A stretch of DNA of 47,436 bases from Candidatus Omnitrophota bacterium (GCA_021159015.1 JAGGSQ010000011.1:1-47436), one strand, 5' to 3'; positions 15,473 through 24,380 are shown, numbered from the stretch's first letter. Notes: a model not told the origin generated them from the letters alone. A program made the numbers and translations.

Positions 15473-16750
15473 ATGAGGCCTTTTATGGTATTTTCTGATA
15501 GAGAGGGAAAAGTATACATCCATCCCTTTTTAAGAATGGTGGTGCAAGAAGGCACGAGGTTAAGGCTGCCTCTGAAGGAAGAGTTAATTCCTTTGCCGCA
15601 AGGGTGTCGTTTATTTTTTCTTCCCGGCCGCAGACCTCTGGGTTTTAATCCTGGTAGCAGCAGTTTCGAAGTTTTGTCTTTATTTGAAGGGAGAGGTGTC
15701 TGGGCGGTAGGGGCTTTTCTTATTCCGGCCTATTTACGCCTGCATCTTCCCGCAACTTTTTGGGAAGATAGGAATATTTTACTGCCTCTTTGGGCCTATA
15801 CCGCAGTAGGATTTTTCGGCGGTAGATTTTTTGTCTCAGCTGTGCGGGTAGACCGTCGACAGAGGCAGTGGCCGCGTTATTATAAAGGAATAAGCTTGAG
15901 GAAGAATATAGAGAAATTATTAAAGCGTTATCCTCAAAACCGCCTCCTGCGTCATTTTGCTAATTGTGCTTATAATTACCGTTGTCTGGCCGCAACAAAT
16001 TTGTTTCTGCATCGCTGGGAGGCGTCTCTTGTAGTATCAAACCGTTGCAATGCCTCTTGCTGGGGCTGCCTCTCTTATCAGAAAGATTTATTTATACCTT
16101 CGCACCAGCGTATCTCTTTTCGTCCTCACATAGAAGAAGTTGCCGAAGTAGCACTAGAGCACATTCTTTCTGCCTCTGAGCCAATAGTTAGTTTTGGTCA
16201 AGGTTGTGAAGGAGAGCCGCTTATGGAGTCAAAGCTACTGGTGAGAACATTGAAGTTTGTCCGTCGCCGCACCTTGCGAGGTACAATTCATTTAAATACT
16301 AATGCCAGTATTCCTGCCGCGATTGATGAGTTAGGCGCGGCGGGACTTAGTTCTTTACGCATAAGCTTGAATAGTGCCAGAGAAGAATTCTATAATCTTT
16401 ATTTTCGCCCCAGGGGTTATAAATTTAGTGATGTAATCAGATCATTGAAAGTAGCTAAGAAGAGGGGAGTTTTTGTTTCCTTAAACCTTTTACTTTTTCC
16501 TGGTTTTAATGATACAAGGGGTGAAGTAGAGGCTCTGGTGAGGTTGGTAAAGAAGTATAAAGTAGATATGGTTCAGATGCGTAATTTAAGCATTGATTCT
16601 GAATTTTTCTCACAAGTAGTTTTGAAAGATTTCAAAGAGAAACCTTTAGGTATGCTTTATTTATGGCAGAAACTTAAGGCCATAAAGGGGTTAAAATTGG
16701 GTTATTTTAATCTTCCACATTCTGAGTTTTCCCATTTCCAAAATTTATGA
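15473..16750 (+). CDS. Radical SAM protein with unrecognised N-terminal domain
   Basis: The 425-residue protein has the radical SAM cluster motif SNRCNASCWGC (Cys192, Cys196, Cys199), then a SAM-binding VSFGQGCEGEPLME segment and barrel elements such as HLNTNAS and GLSSLRISLNSA. These match the classical Fe-S oxidoreductase layout with a GExL-type motif. Residues 1-180 form a separate domain, rich in hydrophobic and aromatic residues, that I do not recognise; two further Cys (165, 171) sit just before the barrel. The substrate is unknown. The ATG at 15473 is 4 nt after the pseudouridine synthase stop, and ATG 15485 is an alternative. Confidence 0.75.
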   Translation: MRPFMVFSDREGKVYIHPFLRMVVQEGTRLRLPLKEELIPLPQGCRLFFLPGRRPLGFNPGSSSFEVLSLFEGRGVWAVGAFLIPAYLRLHLPATFWEDRNILLPLWAYTAVGFFGGRFFVSAVRVDRRQRQWPRYYKGISLRKNIEKLLKRYPQNRLLRHFANCAYNYRCLAATNLFLHRWEASLVVSNRCNASCWGCLSYQKDLFIPSHQRISFRPHIEEVAEVALEHILSASEPIVSFGQGCEGEPLMESKLLVRTLKFVRRRTLRGTIHLNTNASIPAAIDELGAAGLSSLRISLNSAREEFYNLYFRPRGYKFSDVIRSLKVAKKRGVFVSLNLLLFPGFNDTRGEVEALVRLVKKYKVDMVQMRNLSIDSEFFSQVVLKDFKEKPLGMLYLWQKLKAIKGLKLGYFNLPHSEFSHFQNL

Positions 16751-16811
16751 AAGTTTTCTCTTGATATCTCTTCCTAATATAATTAGGTTAGTAAATATGT
16801 TGCATATTTCA

Positions 16812-16835
16812 CAACCTTATCATACAAAAAGGTTG
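16812..16835 (+). other. Short hairpin after radical SAM gene
   Basis: CAACCTT (16812-16818) pairs with AAGGTTG (16829-16835) around a 10-nt loop. No T-run follows, so it is not a convincing intrinsic terminator. The rest of 16751-16930 shows no gene. Confidence 0.35.
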
Positions 16836-16930
16836 AGTTGTCTTTAGAAGAGAGGCTGGTAGAATTCGGCTTCTGCTTTTATTTCTGAATTTCTGAATTT
16901 TTTCTTTTTCTTCCTAATGAGGGAAAAAGA

Positions 16931-16958
16931 TTGACTTTTTAAGGGGGTGTGGTATCAT
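16931..16958 (+). promoter_or_regulatory. Promoter of the alpha-glucan operon
   Basis: TTGACT (16931-16936), a 16-nt spacer and TATCAT (16953-16958) form a strong sigma70-type promoter. A GAGGAGGGGG ribosome site and the ATG at 16993 follow. Confidence 0.7.
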
Positions 16959-16992
16959 TTTCTTCTCACCTGGGGCAAAAGAGGAGGGGGAA

Positions 16993-18093
16993 ATGTTAGG
17001 GAAGATTAAAAAGAAAGTAGCAGCGTTTAAGAATAAGACACGAAAGAAGGTTAAAAAGTCAGAGAAAAAAGATAAGAAAACTTCTCCTAAAAGCTCCTCC
17101 CGCTCAAAATCATCCCGAGTTTCCTGGAGAAAGAAGATAGTAAGGAGGATAAGACAAAGCTCTAAGAAGAAGAAACTAGAGAGCAGTAGCAATTTATCTT
17201 CTTTTTACAAGTCTAAAAAGGAGAAAAACGCTCTTTTAGATAGCATAAGTGCCCTTGTTTCGGAAGAAAAGGTAGCTTTCTCTCAAAATAAATATCGCTT
17301 AGGAGAAATAAAAGAAAAAGAGAATGTGAAGATAAGACTACCGCAGCGTTATTTCGACAACCGCATAGTACTTATGGTGAGAGACCCATGGTGGCTTTAT
17401 ACCTATTGGGATATTTCTCCCGAACGGGAGAAAGATGTTAGGGCGGAGATTCCTCTTGCACTTCGGAATAAATGCAGAAGAGTAGTCCGTGTGTATGAAG
17501 TAAGGGGATTAAAGGAAGAAGTATTTCTTGATATTGAAGTAGAAAATATTTACTTTGGCAATTGGTATATTAACGTCAATAAACCCGAGGCAGCTTTCTG
17601 TGTAGAAATAGGCTATCTTACACCGCAAGGGCGTTTTTATTCTCTGGCTCGCTCCAATATAGTTTCGACGCCTTACTTTGGGCTTTCCAATGCAGAAGAA
17701 GAAGAGTGGATTCTGCCCGAGGAGGAGTATCTGAAGATACTGGGGCTTTATAACTTGGGGAGGAGTTCTCTGGAAGTAGCAGGAAAAATCGAGGAGATTT
17801 TCCGGCGGCAGATATCTTCTTTCCTTTCTTCTTCCTATCTCTTACCATCCTCTAACGTCAGCGCTGATAATTTTTTCTTTGAGTTAGCGACAGAACTTAT
17901 TATTTATGGTCGTACGGAGCCGGATGCAACTTTGAAATTAGGAAGTAAAAAAGTACCGCTGGCTAAAGATGGCACTTTTAGACTGCGTTTTCTCCTGCCT
18001 GAGGGTAAGTTTTCTTTCCCTTTTGAGGCAAGCTCTTCTTCTGGAAAGCATAAAGTTAAAGTTTCTCTCCAAGTAGAAAGGTTTACTCTTTAA
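16993..18093 (+). CDS. DUF4912 domain protein with basic N-terminal tail
   Basis: The 366-residue protein has three parts. Residues 1-65 are extremely rich in Lys, Arg and Ser and probably disordered. Residues about 108-240 carry the DUF4912 domain, recognised by RYFDNRIVLMVRDPWWLYTYWDIS. Residues about 295-366 form a probable beta-sandwich (IIYGRTEPDATLKLGSKKVPL...DGTFRLRF) that resembles an Ig-like or carbohydrate-binding fold. DUF4912 has no established biochemical function but is often found next to GH57 enzymes, as here, where the branching enzyme starts 3 nt later. I infer a role in holding or organising alpha-glucan. It is the first gene of the operon, behind a strong promoter and ribosome site. 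Confidence 0.8.
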   Translation: MLGKIKKKVAAFKNKTRKKVKKSEKKDKKTSPKSSSRSKSSRVSWRKKIVRRIRQSSKKKKLESSSNLSSFYKSKKEKNALLDSISALVSEEKVAFSQNKYRLGEIKEKENVKIRLPQRYFDNRIVLMVRDPWWLYTYWDISPEREKDVRAEIPLALRNKCRRVVRVYEVRGLKEEVFLDIEVENIYFGNWYINVNKPEAAFCVEIGYLTPQGRFYSLARSNIVSTPYFGLSNAEEEEWILPEEEYLKILGLYNLGRSSLEVAGKIEEIFRRQISSFLSSSYLLPSSNVSADNFFFELATELIIYGRTEPDATLKLGSKKVPLAKDGTFRLRFLLPEGKFSFPFEASSSSGKHKVKVSLQVERFTL

Positions 18094-18096
18094 CAA

Positions 18097-19680
18097 ATGG
18101 CCGAAAAAGGATTTCTTTCGTTGATTCTTCATGCTCATCTTCCTTTTGTACGCCATCCTGAATACGAGGAATTTTTGGAAGAACGTTGGTTGTTTGAAGC
18201 TTTAACGGAAACCTACATTCCTTTGCTTCTGATGATGGAGAAGCTATGGGAGGAAGGAGTAGATTTTCGGCTTACTATGAATATTTCTCCTACGCTTTGC
18301 TCTATGCTGGAAGACGAACTTCTGCAGCGAAGATATGTCCACTATTTGGAGAAAATGATAGAGTTATGCGAGAAAGAAATCACAAGGACACGCTACCATC
18401 CACAGTTTAATCAGTTAGCTTATATGTATTATCATATTTTTACCCAGAGTAGGCATACCTTCCTGGATAAATGGAAGAAAGATATTCTTTCTCGTTTTAG
18501 AGCCTTACAGGAGAAAGGTAAGCTGGAAATAATTACCTGCGGGGCTACGCACGGCTATCTGCCGCTTCTGGCTTATCAGCCCGCGGCAGTACGGGCTCAG
18601 ATTAAGGCGGCTGTAGCTTCTTACCGGTGCATATTTAAACGCCAGCCTAAAGGTATTTGGCTTCCTGAATGCGGTTATTTTGAAGGTTTGGATAGTTATT
18701 TGAAGGAAGTAGGCATAAAATACTTTATTTTGGAAACGCACGGATTATTATTTTCCCGCCCGCGGCCTAAATTCGGTGTGTATTCTTCTTACTATACCCC
18801 TGCGCAGGTAGCCGTATTCGGACGGGATATGGAGACTTCTAAGAGTGTATGGTCAGCCAAAGAAGGTTATCCCGGCGATTATAATTATCGGGAATACTAC
18901 CGCGATATAGGGTTTGATTTGGATTACGATTATCTCAAGCCTTATATGCCTTCGGTAGGCTCACGTATATTTTTGGGAATAAAATATTACCGTATTACCG
19001 GCCCGGGCAAACACAAGAAGCCGTATAACCAGGCTCAAGCTTTGGAGAAGGCTGCCGAGCATGCCGGCAATTTTATGTTTAATCGTCAGAAGCAAATTGA
19101 GTATTTGTATTCCAAACTGGGAGGACGCAAGCCGATAATAGTCTCTCCCTATGATGCGGAGCTTTTTGGCCATTGGTGGTTTGAGGGGGTTAATTTTTTA
19201 GACTTTCTTATCCGCAAGATTTACTATGATCAGAGCGATTTTAAGTTAATTACTCCTTCTGAATACTTGCGTCTTTATCCCCGCAATCAGAAAATTCGTC
19301 CTGCTGCCTCCAGCTGGGGCTGGAAGGGATACAGTGAGGTCTGGTTAAATGGCAGTAACGACTGGATTTATCCCCATCTGCACCGGGCTTGTGAGCTTAT
19401 GCATACTTTGGCGCGGCATAAGAAGGTGTCTTTTCTTAAGAAAAGAGTTCTGAATCAGATGGCCCGTGAGCTGCTTCTGGCTCAGTCGAGCGATTGGCCG
19501 TTTATTATGAAAACAGGTACTTTTACTCAGTATGTCAGGAAACGCTTTGTAGAGCACCTGCAAAATTTCTATACTCTCTATTATCAGTTTAGGCGTAGAG
19601 AAGTTGAAGAAGATGTTTTAAGAATTCTAGAAGATAAAGACAACATCTTCCCTGAGATTAATTATGCCATATTTGCTTGA
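18097..19680 (+). CDS. GH57 1,4-alpha-glucan branching enzyme
   Basis: The 527-residue protein matches the GH57 branching enzyme group (with a DUF1957-type C-terminal domain). Seen motifs: HAHLPFVRH (residues 12-20), ATHGYLPLL (150-158), KGIWLPECGYFEG with the probable nucleophile Glu191, SPYDAELFGHWWFEG with the probable acid/base Asp353, and a Trp/Gly-rich SSWGWKGYSEVWLNGSNDWIYPHL in the helical domain. The two catalytic positions fall almost exactly where they lie in the characterised archaeal enzyme TK1436. It would introduce alpha-1,6 branches into glycogen-like glucan. It is 3 nt after the DUF4912 gene and 3 nt before the second GH57 gene. Confidence 0.9.
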   Translation: MAEKGFLSLILHAHLPFVRHPEYEEFLEERWLFEALTETYIPLLLMMEKLWEEGVDFRLTMNISPTLCSMLEDELLQRRYVHYLEKMIELCEKEITRTRYHPQFNQLAYMYYHIFTQSRHTFLDKWKKDILSRFRALQEKGKLEIITCGATHGYLPLLAYQPAAVRAQIKAAVASYRCIFKRQPKGIWLPECGYFEGLDSYLKEVGIKYFILETHGLLFSRPRPKFGVYSSYYTPAQVAVFGRDMETSKSVWSAKEGYPGDYNYREYYRDIGFDLDYDYLKPYMPSVGSRIFLGIKYYRITGPGKHKKPYNQAQALEKAAEHAGNFMFNRQKQIEYLYSKLGGRKPIIVSPYDAELFGHWWFEGVNFLDFLIRKIYYDQSDFKLITPSEYLRLYPRNQKIRPAASSWGWKGYSEVWLNGSNDWIYPHLHRACELMHTLARHKKVSFLKKRVLNQMARELLLAQSSDWPFIMKTGTFTQYVRKRFVEHLQNFYTLYYQFRRREVEEDVLRILEDKDNIFPEINYAIFA

Positions 19681-19683
19681 AGA

Positions 19684-21240
19684 ATGAAACCTATAACTCT
19701 GCTTTTTCTCTGGCATATGCATCAACCTTACTACTTGCGGGCAAGGGAGAAGAAGTTTGCCTTGCCGTGGGTGAGGCTACATGCGGTAAAGGACTACTAT
19801 CCTTTTCTTTTACTTTTGTCGAGATATCCTCGCGTGAAAGCAACCTTTAATTTTTCTGGAGTGCTACTGGAGCAACTGGAAAGCTATGAGAAGGGAGCGG
19901 AAGACTGTTATGAAGAATTAAGCCTTAAAAATCCCCGCTATCTTACAGATAAAGAGGCAAGCTTTATCTGCCGCAATTTCTTTCAGGTTAATTTTGAGAG
20001 AATGATAAAGCCTTATCCTCGCTATTATGAATTGTACGATAAATATATAGCCAAGAAAAGTAAAAAGTGGAAATGGCAGGATTTAGGTGATCTGCAGGCA
20101 TATTTTAACTTAGTATGGTTTCATTCTCTTACCCGGGAAGAAGATACGAGATTAAAAGATATTATAATAAAGGGGAGAAAATTTACTCAAGAGGAGCGTT
20201 GTTATATTATTCAGCAGCAAAGAAGTATCGTTAAGAAAGTCTTGCCTTTATATAAGAAGCTATTAAAAGCGGGGCAAATAGAGATAAGCCTCAGTCCTTA
20301 TTATCATCCTATCCTGCCGCTTTTGTGTGATACTAATGTTGCTGCCGAAGCAGGCATTAAACTGCCCGCGCGTCGTTTTGCTTTTCCTCAAGATGCACAT
20401 TGGCAAATTGCCGCCAGCAGAAAGAAGGCAGAAAGTATCTTTGGTTCTAAAATTTATGGCTCTTGGCCTTCAGAGGGTAGCGTGAGTGCAGAAGCAATTA
20501 ATGTTTATGAGAAAGAGGGATTTAAGTGGATAGCTACAGACGAAGACATACTTTTTCGCAGTTTTAGCCAGGATATATTGGATTTTGGCTTAGTTAAGTC
20601 GCAGCGCCAGTTCATTTATCAGCCGTATAGTTTTAGAGGAGTGAATGTTTTATTCCGTGACAAGAATCTTTCAGATGCTATTGGTTTTTCTTACCACCAT
20701 TGGCCTTCTCAAGAGGAGGCAGCTTCCGATTTTCTTGCCCACTGCAGGAATATTTCTTCGCTCTTTGCCTCTTCCTCTGAGGAAAAATTTATTTTAGTAG
20801 CTATGGATGGCGAAAACGCGTGGGAGTATTATGAAGATAACGGACGTCCTTTTTTTGAAAAAATATATAGAGAAATCAGCCATACACAAGAAATTAATAC
20901 AGATACAATCAGTAGTTTTTTAAGCAGGAATAAAGCCAGAACTCTTAAATACATAGCTAGCGGTTCCTGGATCAATGCTAATTTTGGGGTCTGGATTGGT
21001 TCTGAAGCAAATAATCGTAACTGGGAAGTGTTACAAAAAATGAGAGAGGAATGGGAAAGAAAGAGAAAGAAGATTCCTTCTTCTTTAGCTGCAAAAGTGC
21101 TGAGATTTCTTTATATCATTGAAGGTAGTGATTGGAACTGGTGGAATACATTTGAAGACAACGGCCAATTTAGGGATATATTCTTATCTTACATTAAACA
21201 CATATCGAAAGTACTAAAGCTAAGAATGCCTTACCGTTAA
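19684..21240 (+). CDS. GH57 alpha-amylase-like protein (COG1449 type)
   Basis: The 518-residue protein belongs to GH57: LWHMHQPYYLR (residues 9-19) is conserved region 1, LSPYYHPILPLL (203-214) region 2, YGSWPSEGSVSAE with probable nucleophile Glu264 region 3, and LVAMDGENAWEYY with probable acid/base Asp375 region 4. This subgroup (COG1449) is annotated as alpha-amylase or maltogenic enzyme, and many members have not been assayed. The C-terminal region holds GSDWNWWNTFED, typical of this subgroup. Its substrate is presumably the alpha-glucan handled by its neighbours. No signal peptide is seen, so it should be cytoplasmic. It starts 3 nt after the branching enzyme stop. Confidence 0.85.
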   Translation: MKPITLLFLWHMHQPYYLRAREKKFALPWVRLHAVKDYYPFLLLLSRYPRVKATFNFSGVLLEQLESYEKGAEDCYEELSLKNPRYLTDKEASFICRNFFQVNFERMIKPYPRYYELYDKYIAKKSKKWKWQDLGDLQAYFNLVWFHSLTREEDTRLKDIIIKGRKFTQEERCYIIQQQRSIVKKVLPLYKKLLKAGQIEISLSPYYHPILPLLCDTNVAAEAGIKLPARRFAFPQDAHWQIAASRKKAESIFGSKIYGSWPSEGSVSAEAINVYEKEGFKWIATDEDILFRSFSQDILDFGLVKSQRQFIYQPYSFRGVNVLFRDKNLSDAIGFSYHHWPSQEEAASDFLAHCRNISSLFASSSEEKFILVAMDGENAWEYYEDNGRPFFEKIYREISHTQEINTDTISSFLSRNKARTLKYIASGSWINANFGVWIGSEANNRNWEVLQKMREEWERKRKKIPSSLAAKVLRFLYIIEGSDWNWWNTFEDNGQFRDIFLSYIKHISKVLKLRMPYR

Positions 21241-21256
21241 AGGAGGGCTAACTGAT

Positions 21257-23326
21257 ATGTCCAAGCTTTATTTGATTTTTGGTGTTCACAATCATCAGCC
21301 GCTAGGAAATTTCGATGAGGTTTTTGAGAAGGCTTATTCTACGTGTTATCTTCCTTTCTTAGAGGTCTTAAGCAAATTTAGCCATATTAAGTGCAGCGTT
21401 CATTTTAGCGGCTGTCTTTTTGATTGGTTAGAAGAACATAAAAAGAAAGAAGTATTTCATCTTCTAAAAGATTTAGCAGGACGCAGGCAGATAGAGTTCT
21501 TGAGTGGAGGCTATTATGAACCTATTCTTTCTTTAATTCCGCAGCAAGATAGAGTAGGGCAAATAAAGTATATGAATAGATTTCTTAAAGACAATTTCTC
21601 TGTGGAACCGCAAGGAATATGGCTTACGGAACGAGTTTGGGAGCAGAATTTAGTTTCTAGTATTAAAGAGGCAGGCATAAACTATACCTTAGTAGATGAT
21701 GTCCATTTTAAATATGCTGGTATTCTCAAAGACAACTTTTTTGGCTATTACCGCACAGAAGAAGATATGCATTCCATAGCCGTTTTTCCTATTAGTAAAC
21801 TTTTACGTTACAATATTCCTTTTTCTACTCTGGATAATCTTCGTTCTCTGCTTTTGTCTCTTAAGGATGATAAAGAAGACCGTTTAATTACCATAATGGA
21901 TGATGGGGAAAAGTTTGGTTTTTGGCCTCACACTTATGAGTGGGTATATGGGAAAAAATGGTTGGAAGGCTTCTTCCGTTTCTTAGATGAGAGTCAGGAC
22001 TGGATTGAGACTATAACTTTCTCTCAAGCGTTGGAGCGTTTTTCACCGGAGGGGTTGGTTTATTTACCCACCGCTTCTTATTCAGAAATGATGGAATGGG
22101 TGTTAGAGCCGGAAGCATTTGGAGCATTCAGAGAAGTAAAAGAAAGAGTAAGAAACCTGAAGGGAGGAGAAGTATTCTTGCGCGGAGGTTACTTTCGTAA
22201 TTTTCTGCGCAAATATCCGGAAATTAACCATATGCATAAACGGATGCTGTTTCTCAGCCGTAATTTGAGGGATGGCTCTTTATCGTCAGAAGATAAAACC
22301 TTACGCTATCTCTGGATGGCACAGTGTAATTGTGCGTGGTGGCATGGTATATTCGGCGGGTTTTATTTAGGGCATCTGCGCGATGAAGTTTACCAGAATC
22401 TTTTGCGGGCAGAAACGATATGGGAGAGGGAAAACCAGCTTTCTTTTTCTTTGCAAGAAGAAGACTTTAATCTAGATGGCGGGAAAGAAATATTTTTACG
22501 CAACCCAGAGCTAAACATTATTGTAGCGCCGCATCAGGGGGGGGCGATTTTGGAAATAGATGCCAAGAGGTGGCTTCTTAATTTGTCTAACTGTTTGAGC
22601 CGTCGGCCGGAGAATTACCACGCGGATGTGGGTAGAAAGAGGGCAGCAGATTTCAGTCATAATCCTAAAAGTATACATGATTTGGTAAAAGCGAAAGAGA
22701 AGGACCTGGATAAATATTTGGTTTATGACTCCTATCGCAAACTCTCTCTTATTGAGGGTTTCGTTCCTAAGAAGGAGAGTTTAGATTTTCTTAAGAAGTA
22801 TGGTTTACGGAATACTTTGGCTCAGTGGCCTTTTCGTTATTCTATAAGTCAGGCAGAGAATCAATGGAGGGTTAAGCTAGAGGGAGCGAGAGAAGATATT
22901 AGGGTTGAAAAGTCAATAAATCTGAAGAGAGAAGAAAGAGGTGCGGAATTTTCTTATCGTTTTGTCTGTGGCAATGAGCAATTAATAAGGGATGAATTCA
23001 TAGGAATAGAATTTAATCTTTTTATCCCTTCTTTAAATAATTCTTATTATTCTTTGGGGGGTCATAACTTCTCTCTGTTTCAGGATTGTTTCTTGTCTCA
23101 AAGTAACCATTTAGATATAATAGATACCTTTCGAAAGTTTAATGTTAAGTTTTTCTTTGAAAAAGCCGGCGTAGCAGTTTTTCCTATTTTTTCTGTTTCT
23201 TCTTCTGAGGGCGGCTTTGAGAAAAACTTGCAGCATCTCTGCGTGGTATTTTTGGTCGATCTGGCGTTTGCCAGAAACTTTCGTCTAACATTTAGTATAG
23301 AAAGCTGGGAAGAGAGGGAGAAATGA
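21257..23326 (+). CDS. GH57 4-alpha-glucanotransferase-like enzyme
   Basis: The 689-residue protein has the GH57 barrel with GVHNHQPLGNFD (residues 9-20), GGYYEPIL (84-91), GIWLTERVWEQ with probable nucleophile Glu125, and TIMDDGEKFGFWP (acid/base Asp215 or Asp216). These correspond to Glu123 and Asp214 of the Thermococcus litoralis 4-alpha-glucanotransferase. The helical DUF1925 region and a C-terminal beta-sandwich of the DUF1926 type (from about residue 395) follow, as in that enzyme. It would transfer maltodextrin chains or, less likely, hydrolyse them. A strong AGGAGG ribosome site precedes the ATG. It ends overlapping the start of the DUF2934 gene. Confidence 0.9.
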   Translation: MSKLYLIFGVHNHQPLGNFDEVFEKAYSTCYLPFLEVLSKFSHIKCSVHFSGCLFDWLEEHKKKEVFHLLKDLAGRRQIEFLSGGYYEPILSLIPQQDRVGQIKYMNRFLKDNFSVEPQGIWLTERVWEQNLVSSIKEAGINYTLVDDVHFKYAGILKDNFFGYYRTEEDMHSIAVFPISKLLRYNIPFSTLDNLRSLLLSLKDDKEDRLITIMDDGEKFGFWPHTYEWVYGKKWLEGFFRFLDESQDWIETITFSQALERFSPEGLVYLPTASYSEMMEWVLEPEAFGAFREVKERVRNLKGGEVFLRGGYFRNFLRKYPEINHMHKRMLFLSRNLRDGSLSSEDKTLRYLWMAQCNCAWWHGIFGGFYLGHLRDEVYQNLLRAETIWERENQLSFSLQEEDFNLDGGKEIFLRNPELNIIVAPHQGGAILEIDAKRWLLNLSNCLSRRPENYHADVGRKRAADFSHNPKSIHDLVKAKEKDLDKYLVYDSYRKLSLIEGFVPKKESLDFLKKYGLRNTLAQWPFRYSISQAENQWRVKLEGAREDIRVEKSINLKREERGAEFSYRFVCGNEQLIRDEFIGIEFNLFIPSLNNSYYSLGGHNFSLFQDCFLSQSNHLDIIDTFRKFNVKFFFEKAGVAVFPIFSVSSSEGGFEKNLQHLCVVFLVDLAFARNFRLTFSIESWEEREK

Positions 23327-23574
23327 TGAAGAAGAAAACAAAAACAAAAAAGGCTGAGGCTCTTAAGTCTAAGAAGTCTTCCGTAACAAGAAGAACTTCT
23401 TCACGTCTTTCAAAATCGGTTAAGCTCACAGAAGAGGAAATCTTTGACTTTATTCAAGATAAGGCTTATCGGCTGTGGGATGAAGCAGGGAAACCACAAG
23501 GACGGGACTGGGAATTTTGGTTTAAGGCGGAGGAAAAAGTAAAAGCACACCTTAAGAAAATTGGCAAACTTTAG
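23323..23574 (+). CDS. DUF2934 small protein
   Basis: The 83-residue protein has a Lys/Ser/Arg-rich N-terminal 35 residues and a C-terminal DUF2934-type segment (EEEIFDFIQDKAYRLWDEAG, then GRDWEFWFKAE). The family is small and of unknown function, often encoded near glycogen or stress genes. The basic tail resembles the tail of the DUF4912 protein at the other end of the operon. The start overlaps the previous stop (ATGATG). The second Met codon at 23326 is slightly better spaced from the GAGGGAG ribosome site. Confidence 0.75.
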   Translation: MMKKKTKTKKAEALKSKKSSVTRRTSSRLSKSVKLTEEEIFDFIQDKAYRLWDEAGKPQGRDWEFWFKAEEKVKAHLKKIGKL

Positions 23575-23586
23575 GTTTAAATTTCT

Positions 23587-23655
<69 letters not shown>

Positions 23656-23674
<19 letters not shown>

Positions 23675-23896
23675 TTTGATATATCTTTTTATCCTTTGGG
23701 ACATCTCTAACTTAAGGCGCCAGCTTTCTCGGCAACGCTTTTTTGAAAATCGCTTCGCGATAGCGTTATCGAATCCCCCCTCTGTTTGATATACCTTCTT
23801 ATCCTTTGGGACAATCTTAAATTAGAACGCCGGCTTTCTCGGCAACGCATAAAAGTACTTGCCTACGGCAAGAGCATTGTCGAATCCCCCCCTCCG
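23656..23896 (+). repeat. Imperfect tandem repeat carrying copies of the tRNA-Ser 3' end
   Basis: Two units, 23656-23768 (113 bp) and 23769-23879 (111 bp), and a short third beginning (23880-23896) each start with TCGAATCCCCCC, the 3' half of the tRNA T arm. The first belongs to the real tRNA. The units share GTTTGATATA, TTATCCTTTGGGACA and GGCTTTCTCGGCAACGC-like blocks. Each unit ends in a hairpin of different sequence but similar shape: ATCGC-TTC-GCGAT (23749-23761) and CTTGCC-TAC-GGCAAG (23858-23872), inside an outer stem built on AACGC and its partner. Confidence 0.8.
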
Positions 23897-23950
23897 CCAG
23901 ACTTCGCCATTGTGTAAGAACCTCTTTGTAGCAGGCTTCGTCTGGCTTGC

Positions 23951-23996
23951 AGCCAATGCAACATTTAAGGACGTACCTATTTGGTTGCAGTTGGCT
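23951..23996 (+). repeat. Inverted repeat in the tRNA-downstream region
   Basis: AGCCAATGCAAC (23951-23962) pairs with GTTGCAGTTGGCT (23984-23996) with one bulged base. A diverged direct repeat flanks it, with copies starting at TAAGAA 23915 and TAAGAA 24003. From 23675 to 24183 (509 nt) no credible gene is visible, only these repeats and the promoter at 24129. Confidence 0.6.
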
Positions 23997-24128
23997 GTCC
24001 TATAAGAATCTCTTCCTAGCAAGCTTTGTAGGGAAAACATTAGTTTACTGTCTTGCCGGAGATTAATTTTCTCTCTGCGTATAAATAAGTTTTAAAAACA
24101 AGGTAGCATTGTTTAAGGGACAAAATGC

Positions 24129-24157
24129 TTGATTTTACTACCCTTTTTCATTATAAT
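24129..24157 (+). promoter_or_regulatory. Promoter before small membrane protein and fourth pilin-like gene
   Basis: TTGATT (24129-24134), a 17-nt spacer and a perfect TATAAT (24152-24157) are followed by the ribosome site GAAGGGAGGGAG and the ATG at 24184. Confidence 0.7.
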
Positions 24158-24183
24158 TTAATCTAACAGAAGGGAGGGAGAAA

Positions 24184-24369
24184 ATGGGAGAGAAAAAATT
24201 AAATAATAAGATAATAGCAGGAATTTTAGTAATAGTCTTTATAGTCTCGGTTGCGTTTGCGGCAAAACGTTTGCTTAACCATAATCGGTTAAGTAAAAAG
24301 GACCGTTTGGAGATAGAAAAGATAAATCGTATAGCCCAGGAAGAGATGGAAAGAATGGCAGAAAATTGA
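24184..24369 (+). CDS. Small single-pass membrane protein, unknown
   Basis: The 61-residue protein has a short basic N terminus, one hydrophobic helix (about residues 9-27, IIAGILVIVFIVSVAFA) and a charged, probably helical C-terminal tail (SKKDRLEIEKINRIAQEEMERMAEN). I do not recognise it. It is supported as a real gene by a strong promoter and ribosome site and by its close junction with the fourth pilin-like gene, whose start lies about 11 nt after its stop. A role as an assembly or accessory partner of that pilin is only a guess from position. Confidence 0.6.
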   Translation: MGEKKLNNKIIAGILVIVFIVSVAFAAKRLLNHNRLSKKDRLEIEKINRIAQEEMERMAEN

Positions 24370-24380
24370 AGGGGGAAGAA

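Noticed and set aside
16812-16835. Intrinsic terminator after the radical SAM gene
   Set aside because: The 7-bp stem has a large loop and no following T-run.
23769-23896. Second and third tRNA genes
   Set aside because: Only the 3' half of the T arm recurs. There is no matching acceptor 5' strand, D arm or anticodon arm.
23822-24040. 72-codon reverse-strand open frame in the repeat region
   Set aside because: It is made of the tandem repeat and hairpin sequence, has no ribosome site and resembles no protein family.
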